A stretch of DNA of 64,000 bases from an uncultured bacterium (GTDB lineage Bacteria; Bacillota; Clostridia; Lachnospirales; Lachnospiraceae): contig CAOKFN010000014.1 of assembly GCA_948467735.1 (NCBI GenBank), forward strand, positions 24,032 through 88,031, in the 5' to 3' direction. The notes under the pieces are model-generated. The model had not been told where the DNA came from, did no database searches, and was given only the letters and a program-made list of their open reading frames with translations. The position numbers and the translations under genes were made by a program. Positions 27,039 to 34,874 of this stretch are shown piece after piece (position 1 is the first letter of the stretch; each line of letters starts with the position of its first letter).

Positions 27039-28307
27039 TTACATCCACTGTTCTAACTTATCCGCCACTTTTTCCCCAGCTTTGCCGTCAAATATCAACC
27101 CAGTGTTTTGTGCAAGCTGTTTTATTTTCTGAATATATATCTTATCATCAAAATACAGAATATTCTGTTCCAATTCATCATTATCCTGAGCGATAAGAAA
27201 GGGTAATACCGCGTCTATTTCAGAAGTCATCTTTTTATTGTTTGTCACACGATCCAACGGATCACTTGTCATATTCCACATCAGGCTGCCTCTGTCACTG
27301 GCGTATTTCTCTATATCATCCGCATAGATAAAGACCGGAATTCCTGCAAATCCCGCCTCAAACATTGCGCTGGAATAATCTGTTATGTACGCGTCCATTC
27401 CCGCAAGAAGCTCATACATATCGTCTGCCTGACTCTCATCTATCAATCGTTCCTGTATCGCGTCGTTCCTGTACTCCTTAAAAACCGGCGCCAGCTGCGG
27501 ATGTACCCGAATGCACAAGTACCATTTTCCCCCAAACCTTTTCTCCATGTTCGTAATCAGGCGCTTAAAATCAATCGTCCATATTTCAGAGAATACATTC
27601 CTTTTTCCGTCTTTTGCGCTTTCTCTGAACGTAGGTGCGAACATCAGAATCTTGGAAGCTTCAGGCAGCCTATGTTTTTTGCAGAAATCAATATGGTACT
27701 TGCTTCTATCCCCGTATAATACGTCGCATCTGGGCATTCCTGTCTTTAAATAGCTTCCTTCGTACACCATTGATTTATAAAAAGAATCTTCGCACCATTT
27801 TGAGTCAATCACAATATCGTCTATCATATCCGAATCGTTCTTGCTGACCAGATACGCCATCTTAGAAAAGCCCTGTTCTCTCCACAATCCGGTACTTTTC
27901 ATTGCAATGGTATAATGATTCGTATTTAAGTAATACTGCTTTTTACGTTTGCAGGTTCCATATGGCTTTCTGTAATTGTCAATCCAAATCTTCGACGTAG
28001 ACAGCCAGTACGCCCTGCTCCATAATGTGTTAGGAACTTTCCTGACATAATCGGGAAAGTTTTTTTCCATATCATTTACTAACCACACAAATTCATATGC
28101 CGGATTTCTCCTATGCAGTTCTTCCACAATATATTTAGGGTTACATCCAAATCCCCCTTTGCCCTCAAACGTGCATACGCAGATTCTATGATTCTTTACG
28201 GGAAAAACTCTGCATATATGAAAAACCACACTGGCAGCAAAAGCTTTCATTTTTCTATAGAATATATAAATACTTTCTTTCCAAGGGCCGCCCATCGTAT
28301 ACCTCAT
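27039..28307 (-). CDS. CDP-glycerol glycerophosphotransferase family protein (TagF-like)
   Basis: 422 residues. The C-terminal two thirds match the teichoic-acid glycerophosphotransferase family: KTGMPRCDVLYG, ILMFAPTFRES, and YITDYSSAMFEAGFAGIPVF, which forms the CDP-alcohol site. These enzymes add glycerol- or other polyol-phosphate from a CDP-activated donor. Its ATG overlaps the stop of the nucleotidyltransferase gene as ATGA (28304-28307), so that protein may make its donor. It suggests that the glycan carries phosphodiester-linked substituents. Confidence 0.88.
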   Translation of the reverse strand: MRYTMGGPWKESIYIFYRKMKAFAASVVFHICRVFPVKNHRICVCTFEGKGGFGCNPKYIVEELHRRNPAYEFVWLVNDMEKNFPDYVRKVPNTLWSRAYWLSTSKIWIDNYRKPYGTCKRKKQYYLNTNHYTIAMKSTGLWREQGFSKMAYLVSKNDSDMIDDIVIDSKWCEDSFYKSMVYEGSYLKTGMPRCDVLYGDRSKYHIDFCKKHRLPEASKILMFAPTFRESAKDGKRNVFSEIWTIDFKRLITNMEKRFGGKWYLCIRVHPQLAPVFKEYRNDAIQERLIDESQADDMYELLAGMDAYITDYSSAMFEAGFAGIPVFIYADDIEKYASDRGSLMWNMTSDPLDRVTNNKKMTSEIDAVLPFLIAQDNDELEQNILYFDDKIYIQKIKQLAQNTGLIFDGKAGEKVADKLEQWM

Positions 28308-29011
28308 AACATCGTGTGAATCTGCTTTGCCAACAGCATATCGCTTACGCAGTCCACTTCCGTCCACTTATATTCGCTTACATCCTCATAAAACAGCTGA
28401 AAATCTTCATTAAAAATCATCTGGACAAGCGCGTTCTCATACCACTGATCATACATGCCGCCTTCCACCATCCCCTCAATACAATGCTTTAACTTCACTG
28501 CGGATTCTCTGTCCAGCTTCGTAATTCCCGCATATTCGCCATAATAATGTTCAAGCTCTTTACTCATGACAAGAATTCTTCCGTTATTTACCTGTACATT
28601 GTAATCTCCCGCGTTTTTGATACTGCTGTCAATCAATACTTTGGGCCTGTCCACATTACAGCAGATATAATCTTTTACAAGCTTTTCCTCCACAACAATA
28701 TCCCCATTGATAATAGCGACGTTCTCATGATTGAGATATTCCCTTGCAAACCACAGAGACGCTATGGAATTTGTCACTTCATAAAAGGGATTGTACAGAA
28801 ACGTCACCCCTGAAACCTCTTCCTTTATTTTTTCGCTCATAAATCCAACCACAACGATAATATCCGCGTCCGCGTCATATTTTTTAATCAACGATACCAT
28901 GCGTTTCAATATGCTGGTATTTTTATCAAGCTTGTACAGCGACTTGGGATAACCAAGCGTCAGGGGATGCAGTCTGGACCCCTTGCCCGCCATTAAAAAA
29001 ATATAAGTCAT
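28304..29011 (-). CDS. Sugar/choline-phosphate nucleotidyltransferase-like protein
   Basis: 235 residues. N-terminal FLMAGKGSRLHPLTLGYPK is the nucleotidyltransferase signature, with INGDIV and the C-terminal EVDCVSDM segment. The small size and sequence resemble LicC-type phosphocholine cytidylyltransferases and related CDP-forming enzymes. It is translationally coupled (ATGA) to the TagF-like gene, so a CDP-activated alcohol for that transferase is the simplest product. The ATG at 29011 is chosen with AAAGGA ten bases upstream. The exact substrate is not determined. Confidence 0.82.
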   Translation of the reverse strand: MTYIFLMAGKGSRLHPLTLGYPKSLYKLDKNTSILKRMVSLIKKYDADADIIVVVGFMSEKIKEEVSGVTFLYNPFYEVTNSIASLWFAREYLNHENVAIINGDIVVEEKLVKDYICCNVDRPKVLIDSSIKNAGDYNVQVNNGRILVMSKELEHYYGEYAGITKLDRESAVKLKHCIEGMVEGGMYDQWYENALVQMIFNEDFQLFYEDVSEYKWTEVDCVSDMLLAKQIHTML

Positions 29012-29025
29012 ATGTTTATCGTCCT

Positions 29026-29583
29026 TTACCACAATAATAGACCGATTCTAATCATAACCTCTTTGGGCGGAAAATTGATCTGAATGCCATAATTCTCCGC
29101 GCTTTTCACCACATTGATACCCAATGCTTCCACAGGCGTCCTTGCCATATAAGGATTTGCGCACCTGTCCGCCGCACACCCGTTTCTGCATAATTTACAG
29201 GAACCTCCTATAAAAGACAATGCTGTTGCATTATTATGTTCCCACAGCCATTTTTCACATTCCAGCAGCGCTCTGTGCAGCTGGACGGAAGAATCATTCC
29301 GCACCGCCGCATAATCGGCGTCCAGCAGACTCTTCTCCAAATACACAAACGCCGCGCAGGCAAACTCCTCCAGCATTTTCTTATAATCAATCCGGGGCAG
29401 TCTGGGCGGGCATTTCCAGCTGACATTATATTTTCCGCAATAAAAACAATTCATCTTGACTCGTTCCTCAAAAATTAACTGAGAAACTTCTATCTCTTTT
29501 CCTTTTATTTGGTATCCTTTCTGATTGCAGAATAAAATCATTTCTTCCAAATCATTATTCCGCACATTTTTCACATCATTCAT
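29026..29583 (-). CDS. DUF2284 cysteine-rich metal-binding protein
   Basis: 185 residues of the DUF2284 family. Twelve cysteines are present, clustered as NCFYCGKYNVSWKCPP (~45-60) and GSCKLCRNGCAADRC near residue 135, a pattern suited to iron-sulfur or zinc binding. Family function is unknown. Its position before the nucleotidyltransferase gene (14 bases apart) places it first among the glycan genes and near several radical SAM genes, so a redox or metal-delivery role is imaginable. The start ATG has AAGGA eight bases before it. Confidence 0.8.
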   Translation of the reverse strand: MNDVKNVRNNDLEEMILFCNQKGYQIKGKEIEVSQLIFEERVKMNCFYCGKYNVSWKCPPRLPRIDYKKMLEEFACAAFVYLEKSLLDADYAAVRNDSSVQLHRALLECEKWLWEHNNATALSFIGGSCKLCRNGCAADRCANPYMARTPVEALGINVVKSAENYGIQINFPPKEVMIRIGLLLW

Positions 29584-29640
29584 TTCTACATTCCTTCTGC
29601 CAGACATCTTTAAAGGCATACCTGATAATGTATTTCATGA

Positions 29641-29682
29641 GGGAAAGAAAATGTCCCCCATGTACAAGTCATTTTCTTTCCC
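29641..29682. repeat. 13-bp perfect inverted repeat between secreted-protein gene and glycan operon
   Basis: GGGAAAGAAAATG (29641-29653) and its exact complement (29670-29682) are separated by 16 bases. It follows the stop of the 29706 gene on the minus strand and precedes the DUF2284 gene. There is no T run after it, so it may stabilise or process the transcript rather than terminate it. Confidence 0.6.
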
Positions 29683-29705
29683 GCTGTCATTGCTAAAAAC
29701 TTTAA

Positions 29706-30890
29706 CTAACGAAGCTTTACATCTACAGTTACAGTTTTTGTTTGGTCGTCGTTTGTCACATAAGTAATGGTTACTTCCTTCGTCTCATCCGGAAAATCTC
29801 TGGCAAAGGCACTGGTAAATGCAGTATCAAAGGTAATCGTTCCGTTTTCGTCGGATGCCGCTCCCCAAGCTCCGCTCAAAGCATTATATCCGTCGAACGG
29901 ATTCTCGCCGCTCATCATTACAATGCTTGTAATAGATTTTACTCCGTCATCTCCGACTCCGGCACTATAATTAATCATACCGGCGCCGCTGCCCGTGGTA
30001 AATTTAGGCGCCAGCGCGCTCAGCATAGCGCCCGTTCCGGAGACAACAGAACCGCCTGTGGTACCGGTCAGCGTATCATAATCATATGTGGTCTCAAAAT
30101 TGTATACAGCCGTAATCTTGATGGCCTTGGTCAATTTAGACCAGTCTGCCTTCTCATTCAGCGCACCTGTAAAGGTAAACGCAGTAATTCCTTTTTCCTT
30201 GTCTACCGCCGTTAACTCCATGTTGTCGCCCACGGCATTGCCCGTTGAAGTTCCCAGCTCGATACCGCCGGTGGATTTCGGTTCATAGGTCGCTTTTTTA
30301 AGCACAAACGCCATCGTATTATTGCCTGCATCCAATGTCTGGGCCTGAGTTGAAGCTCCTGTCATAGTAACGCTGCCCATTGCCGCCTGATCAGTAGTAA
30401 TAGCTGCATCACTCGGGGTATCCCCCACCTTCACCTGCGTAGTATCTGCCGGAACAGCCGCCAAATAAATGGCATAATCGCCTTCCTTCACCTTAGTGGC
30501 ATCAGTAATGTCATCCTTGCCGACAAAAGCAATCTGATCCTCATTCAAGTCTTCCACCTTCAGGGTGACTGTCACAATCTTATCCTTATTGCTCTTGTTC
30601 AGAATACCAAAATTCTTGGACAATACCTGATCCGTAGAAAGATCTGTCCCTCCCACGTCAACTCCCAGCTTATCAGGGTTAAATGCCACCACAAGCGCCG
30701 TCGGAACTACCACGTCTATCTTGTCAAAGCTGTAGATAGGCGCTTCCACATCCGCCGAGCTTGACGTGGGCACGGGCGTTGCCACAGGTGTAGTACCAAG
30801 ATCCGCCGCCAAAGCCGCCATGGGCATACTCATAACCATTGCCGTACTCATTGCCGCTGCTAATACTCGTTTCATTTTCACTATTTTCAT
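29706..30890 (-). CDS. Secreted protein, paralogue of the 31690 gene
   Basis: 395 residues. A classical signal peptide (basic start, hydrophobic AAAMSTAMVMSMPMAALA, likely cleavage after ALAA near residue 29) is followed by a Thr/Pro-rich stretch and a mostly beta-strand body. Residues ~48-115 share clear identity with the 31690 protein (V-PT---VAFNP, QVLS-NFGI-NKS--DK-VTV, VEDLN), as does ADWSKL near residue 250. No sortase motif, LysM or transmembrane segment is seen. GGAGG lies nine bases before the ATG. It could be a surface or appendage component; function unknown. Confidence 0.75.
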   Translation of the reverse strand: MKIVKMKRVLAAAMSTAMVMSMPMAALAADLGTTPVATPVPTSSSADVEAPIYSFDKIDVVVPTALVVAFNPDKLGVDVGGTDLSTDQVLSKNFGILNKSNKDKIVTVTLKVEDLNEDQIAFVGKDDITDATKVKEGDYAIYLAAVPADTTQVKVGDTPSDAAITTDQAAMGSVTMTGASTQAQTLDAGNNTMAFVLKKATYEPKSTGGIELGTSTGNAVGDNMELTAVDKEKGITAFTFTGALNEKADWSKLTKAIKITAVYNFETTYDYDTLTGTTGGSVVSGTGAMLSALAPKFTTGSGAGMINYSAGVGDDGVKSITSIVMMSGENPFDGYNALSGAWGAASDENGTITFDTAFTSAFARDFPDETKEVTITYVTNDDQTKTVTVDVKLR

Positions 30891-30995
30891 GTACTCTTTC
30901 CTCCTTGAAATTTGTCTCATAAAATTTTTCCCGTGCCCATAATATCCAAAGGCCCCGGTACCATGGCCGCATACATGCCCCATCCCTAGGTACAG

Positions 30996-31568
30996 CTAAT
31001 GCACCATGTAAAGCTTAATCTTGAATCCGACCGCACTCACCTCCTCATAGTCCTCATCGACCAAGGTGTACACCACCGTCGCGCCGTACTCACCGGCCGA
31101 CACCGCCTTATCCAGCTTGATCCCTTGGAGCTCCGTCCCAACCGGAAGCAGCGGGGATGAATAAATTGCTTCATCCTCCCCATCCAAATACACATCAAAG
31201 TACAATGTATGTCTGTTTCCTTTCGCATTGGCCACATAGGCATTGGGAGATACCGCATCCGCATTGTCAAAAGTCCAAGTAGTAGTCATCTCACATTCAA
31301 ACATACCTTCTTCGACTTTATCTTCCATCTCTAAGACAATGTCTTCCACGTTCTCGGTGTCTACAAATCCTCTCTCCAGAACCGCCGCTTTTCCGCCATT
31401 GCTTGTGACCATCCCCCTGTCAGGCAGGTCTGGGCCGGTATCTTGTCTGTTCAACAAAAGTACAATGCATACAATAAGCGCGGCAAGCACCAATATAAAG
31501 GCTGCCGCAAATGCAATGATCATACCGCGCCTCTTCTTTCCCTCCATGGTTTCTGTCTGGTTGGACAT
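30996..31568 (-). CDS. Single-pass membrane protein with extracytoplasmic domain
   Basis: 190 residues. A short basic cytoplasmic tail (KKRRG) precedes one membrane helix (~16-40, IIAFAAAFILVLAALIVCIV), then an outside domain of ~145 residues rich in alternating hydrophobic strands, ending KIKLYMVH. It lies between two paralogous secreted-protein genes and probably anchors or assembles them. I do not recognise the family. Confidence 0.7.
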   Translation of the reverse strand: MSNQTETMEGKKRRGMIIAFAAAFILVLAALIVCIVLLLNRQDTGPDLPDRGMVTSNGGKAAVLERGFVDTENVEDIVLEMEDKVEEGMFECEMTTTWTFDNADAVSPNAYVANAKGNRHTLYFDVYLDGEDEAIYSSPLLPVGTELQGIKLDKAVSAGEYGATVVYTLVDEDYEEVSAVGFKIKLYMVH

Positions 31569-31689
31569 ATCGCTCCTCCTTTATATGAATAAATATATTC
31601 ATACCAATGTTATTCCCAATTCCCCATAGACATCCTGCCAAAGCTTCCGCAATAGCGGTTCCTGACACCTTCCAAATTTCTTTCATTGG

Positions 31690-32601
31690 TCATTGTACCG
31701 GGCGCACAACGGCAGTCATAGCTCCTGTTCCTTCCAAAATGGTTTCTCCGCCCTCTGTATTCTCATAGGCATAAACCACTGAAATCTTTACTCCATGAAC
31801 CAGCTTTGTCCAATCGGCCTTTGGATTCATCGCTCCCTCAAAAGTAAACGCCGTCACTCCCGCTCCGTCTGCCGCAAGACTGATAAGCTCCAGACTGCCC
31901 GCGCCCTGTCCGCCGACAGCCGCATCCTTATCTTCATTATCTATGAAGCCATACTCGGCCCCCGACAGTTTAAACACTGCTTGGTTTGTGCCTTCCTTTA
32001 AAGCCGCCGCCCGTCCTTCCGCCTTCCCCATGGAAACTTTTGCAAGGGATTCCGCAGTGATATCCTTGCCAATGACCATGCCGTCTGCCATGATCTCACT
32101 TTCGTCTGCGGGTACCAATGCCAGATAGACAGCAAAGATATCTTTATCCGCGTTCAATGCCTCATCGGCGGAATCCACAAAAGTAATTTCCCCGCCGTTC
32201 AAGTCCTCCACCGTAAGCATTACCGTGACCAGCTTATCCCGTGTGCTCTTATTGACAATTCCATAGTTCCGGGAAATCACCTGTGTCGAGGAGGTTTCCT
32301 CCTCTCCAATCCTGATATCCAATCCATAGGGATTGAACGCCACCGAATATGATGTGGGCACCAGCACATTCAGTACGTCATAATTGTAGATAGGTACTGT
32401 TATATCCATGGGGTCGGTACATACCGCTTCCGATTGGCCGCTTATTCCATCATCGCCTTCCTGCCCGCCAGTTTTATCAGCTGTAATTCCCGGCTCCGCC
32501 GCAAAAACAGCCATTGCCGGACTTCCAAACAAGTCCATCCCCCATTGTACCGCCAGCACCAATGAAATTACCGTGAGTATTTTCACTCTGCGCTTCAACA
32601 T
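31690..32601 (-). CDS. Secreted protein, paralogue of the 29706 gene
   Basis: 303 residues. Signal peptide with basic MLKRRVK start, hydrophobic core and likely cleavage near VFAAE (~residue 36). The mature part begins with an acidic linker and then the domain shared with the 29706 protein (VPTSYSVAFNP, QVISRNYGIVNKSTRDK, LTVEDLN). It ends earlier, lacking the last ~90 residues of its paralogue. The ATG at 32601 has GGGAGG immediately upstream. Likely a cell-surface protein that works with its paralogue and the membrane protein between them. Confidence 0.73.
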   Translation of the reverse strand: MLKRRVKILTVISLVLAVQWGMDLFGSPAMAVFAAEPGITADKTGGQEGDDGISGQSEAVCTDPMDITVPIYNYDVLNVLVPTSYSVAFNPYGLDIRIGEEETSSTQVISRNYGIVNKSTRDKLVTVMLTVEDLNGGEITFVDSADEALNADKDIFAVYLALVPADESEIMADGMVIGKDITAESLAKVSMGKAEGRAAALKEGTNQAVFKLSGAEYGFIDNEDKDAAVGGQGAGSLELISLAADGAGVTAFTFEGAMNPKADWTKLVHGVKISVVYAYENTEGGETILEGTGAMTAVVRPVQ

Positions 32602-32693
32602 CCTGCCTCCCCCTTCCAAATGTGCTGTAATCTATCGCTGCTATCCAGCCTTCAGCTAATCAAGTACCATCCGTCCTCAATATATCCTGCCCG

Positions 32694-33425
32694 TTATATG
32701 ACATAGGCTTCCGGCTCGTTTAGGAACAAATCCGTAATCCCCTGTGCCTCCAAGGACATCAGTTCCAGCTTCGCCCCCGTAGGCTTCTCGGGATACAGAT
32801 GCCCGGAAAGCCATGCCCGGACGGTATAACCGAGAAGGTTCTCCGGCGTAATATCTATGCACTTCCAAAAAGGATGTATGGCCGACGCGCCGCAGCCTCC
32901 TTTTAATTTATACAGGCAGTCCGAGGCTTTGGTATCCAGAATTCCCAGCTCTGCCTGTGCGTCAAGAGATTTCAGAAAAGCCAGGGAACTTGCGCTGAAC
33001 GTGGAATAGACCATCCCGTTTTGCAGCTCCCGCCTGTGTACAAGCCCCACAATTTTTTCCTCCATGCCTTCATATGGACAAATACTGTTTTTTAATTCAA
33101 TATTTAACCTTAAGTCTCCGGATATTAGACGCTCTTCCAGCAGATCAAGCACTTCTTCCAGCGTTGGAATCGATTGGCATGGACCATCTCCCGCGTAAAT
33201 ATGCAGCTTTTTTAACTGAGACAGAGTATATTCCTTCACAAACCCGATGCCTTCCGTGGTTCTGTCCACCCGTTCGTCATGGATGACCACTAATTCCCCG
33301 TCCTTAGTCATCTGGACGTCCAGTTCGATTCCCGTCAGGTTTCTGAGCTCTGCCGCCTTTTCAAAGGCAAGCAGAGTATTCTCAGGATATCGCTGGCTGC
33401 ATCCCCTATGAGCCCAGATTTTCAT
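32694..33425 (-). CDS. Glycerophosphodiester phosphodiesterase
   Basis: 243 residues, the size of cytoplasmic UgpQ-type enzymes. The GDPD signature is complete: WAHRGCSQRYPENT (4-17) with catalytic His, ELDVQMTKDGELVVIHD with metal-binding Glu/Asp and the second His, and NIELKN later. No signal peptide, so it acts inside the cell, releasing glycerol 3-phosphate from glycerophosphodiesters. Beside TagD- and TagF-like genes this could recycle polyol phosphate for the CDP-glycerol pool. Confidence 0.93.
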   Translation of the reverse strand: MKIWAHRGCSQRYPENTLLAFEKAAELRNLTGIELDVQMTKDGELVVIHDERVDRTTEGIGFVKEYTLSQLKKLHIYAGDGPCQSIPTLEEVLDLLEERLISGDLRLNIELKNSICPYEGMEEKIVGLVHRRELQNGMVYSTFSASSLAFLKSLDAQAELGILDTKASDCLYKLKGGCGASAIHPFWKCIDITPENLLGYTVRAWLSGHLYPEKPTGAKLELMSLEAQGITDLFLNEPEAYVI

Positions 33426-33518
33426 CTTTGCACCTCTCTTTGCTTCCGATCCTTATTGGACTTTCTGTCCGAAGCCCCGACGCATGGCCCAAGCCACGTA
33501 ATCACCCGCACTTTTCTG

Positions 33519-34874
33519 TTAAGCCAAATCTCCCCTCTTCTTCCGCCCTTCCTCCCGAATGAACCTCTCCATAATCCCGGCCATGGCCGCTGATTCCCCC
33601 CGGGTCAGCTTGAATTCACTGCTGCTGCTCCCGTTAATCATGGACAGGAAATCACTGATTTCGTACCGCAGGCCGTCCCCCAGAAAGATTTCAGAATATT
33701 TCTCCACCACATCCGCGTCTTCATAGTGTACCTCAAAGTAAGACGTCTTCCACCATGGCGCCTCCGCCACAATATATCCCTTTGTGCCGGCGGCCAGCAG
33801 CCTGCCTTCGGACTTTACGCCCAGACCGCAGGTAGCGGTGGCAATGCCAGAAGGAAAGAGAAACGAGGCCTTTGTAAAAATATCAAGCCCGTTTTTGCCA
33901 CGGATCACATCAAATCGAAGCTCGTCATATTCCCGGCCAAAAATCTTTAAAATCGGAAGCACTACATAGCTGCCAAGCTCCGTAAAACTGCCCCCATACA
34001 CGGAATCCGTCAGTTCCCTGCTCTCCTGTTTTTCAAGCTTCGTAAAACATGCTTCCACATTTCGTATGCTGCCAATGGTTCCGCTGCAGGCAATACCCAG
34101 CAATTTATGGAATCCCGGACAGTACGCCGTCTTTATCCCTTCAAATAAAATCAACCCCTTTTCTTTTGCATAAGCAAATAACTCGTCCGCCTGCTTCTGC
34201 ACCAATACCATCGGTTTCTCGCAAAGCACATGTTTGCCATGTTCCAGCGCATCCCTGATATACTCGTAATGCGTCTCATGCGGAGACGCGATATATACGG
34301 CGTCCACGGCTGCGTAAAAATCTTTCTTGTCAGGATAGGCATTGATTTCCCACTTTTCGGCGAACCGCTCGGCACTCCTCGTATGCGGATTATATACCCC
34401 CTGCGTGCTGACTCCGCTCACCAGTCTGGCCTCCGGAATAAAACGCTCTGCAATGCGCCCCGTCCCTATTATTCCAATCCTCTGAATGGGACTGTTCTTC
34501 TCCCGCAGCATGGTACTGGAAATATTTTTCGTTCTCTCCAGATAAACAACCTTACAGTAATCCTTCAGATAATCAAACACTCCTATCCAGTCAGAACCAA
34601 TCGCGAAAATATCAATATGGAATTTCCGGATATCATTTACCTTCTGGCCTTGGGACTCTTCAATAATGATTTCATCCGCAAACCCCGTCTTTTTCACATT
34701 TTCAATGCGCGTTACCAGCGAATCCACCACATTCAGTTTTCCTCTTGCCTTGTCATAAGCCTCAGTGGTCACTCCGACGATCAGGTAATCCCCCAGCGCT
34801 TTCGCCCTCTGCAGCAGCCGGTAATGTCCTTCATGGAAAAGGTCGAAAGTTCCATATGTTATCACTTTTGTCAT
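33519..34874 (-). CDS. Fusion of TagD-like cytidylyltransferase and Gfo/Idh/MocA oxidoreductase
   Basis: 451 residues. Residues 1-~128 are a glycerol-3-phosphate cytidylyltransferase domain (VITYGTFDLFHEGHYRLLQ with HxGH, ISSTMLRE at its end). From ~131 an NAD(P)-dependent Gfo/Idh/MocA dehydrogenase follows (IGIIGTGRIAERFIPEA, YIASPHETHYEY, VLCEKPM with the usual Lys). The fusion suggests that one polypeptide makes or activates a reduced polyol phosphate as a CDP derivative. Its ATG overlaps the stop of the upstream TagF-like gene by 4 bases (34871-34874). Confidence 0.9.
   Translation of the reverse strand: MTKVITYGTFDLFHEGHYRLLQRAKALGDYLIVGVTTEAYDKARGKLNVVDSLVTRIENVKKTGFADEIIIEESQGQKVNDIRKFHIDIFAIGSDWIGVFDYLKDYCKVVYLERTKNISSTMLREKNSPIQRIGIIGTGRIAERFIPEARLVSGVSTQGVYNPHTRSAERFAEKWEINAYPDKKDFYAAVDAVYIASPHETHYEYIRDALEHGKHVLCEKPMVLVQKQADELFAYAKEKGLILFEGIKTAYCPGFHKLLGIACSGTIGSIRNVEACFTKLEKQESRELTDSVYGGSFTELGSYVVLPILKIFGREYDELRFDVIRGKNGLDIFTKASFLFPSGIATATCGLGVKSEGRLLAAGTKGYIVAEAPWWKTSYFEVHYEDADVVEKYSEIFLGDGLRYEISDFLSMINGSSSSEFKLTRGESAAMAGIMERFIREEGRKKRGDLA

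Noticed and set aside
31420..31686. 88-codon frame starting just after the 31690 gene stop (MKEIWKVSG...)
   Set aside because: No ribosome site, and more than half of it overlaps the membrane-protein gene in another frame. Only the first ~38 codons fall in a gap; too little support.
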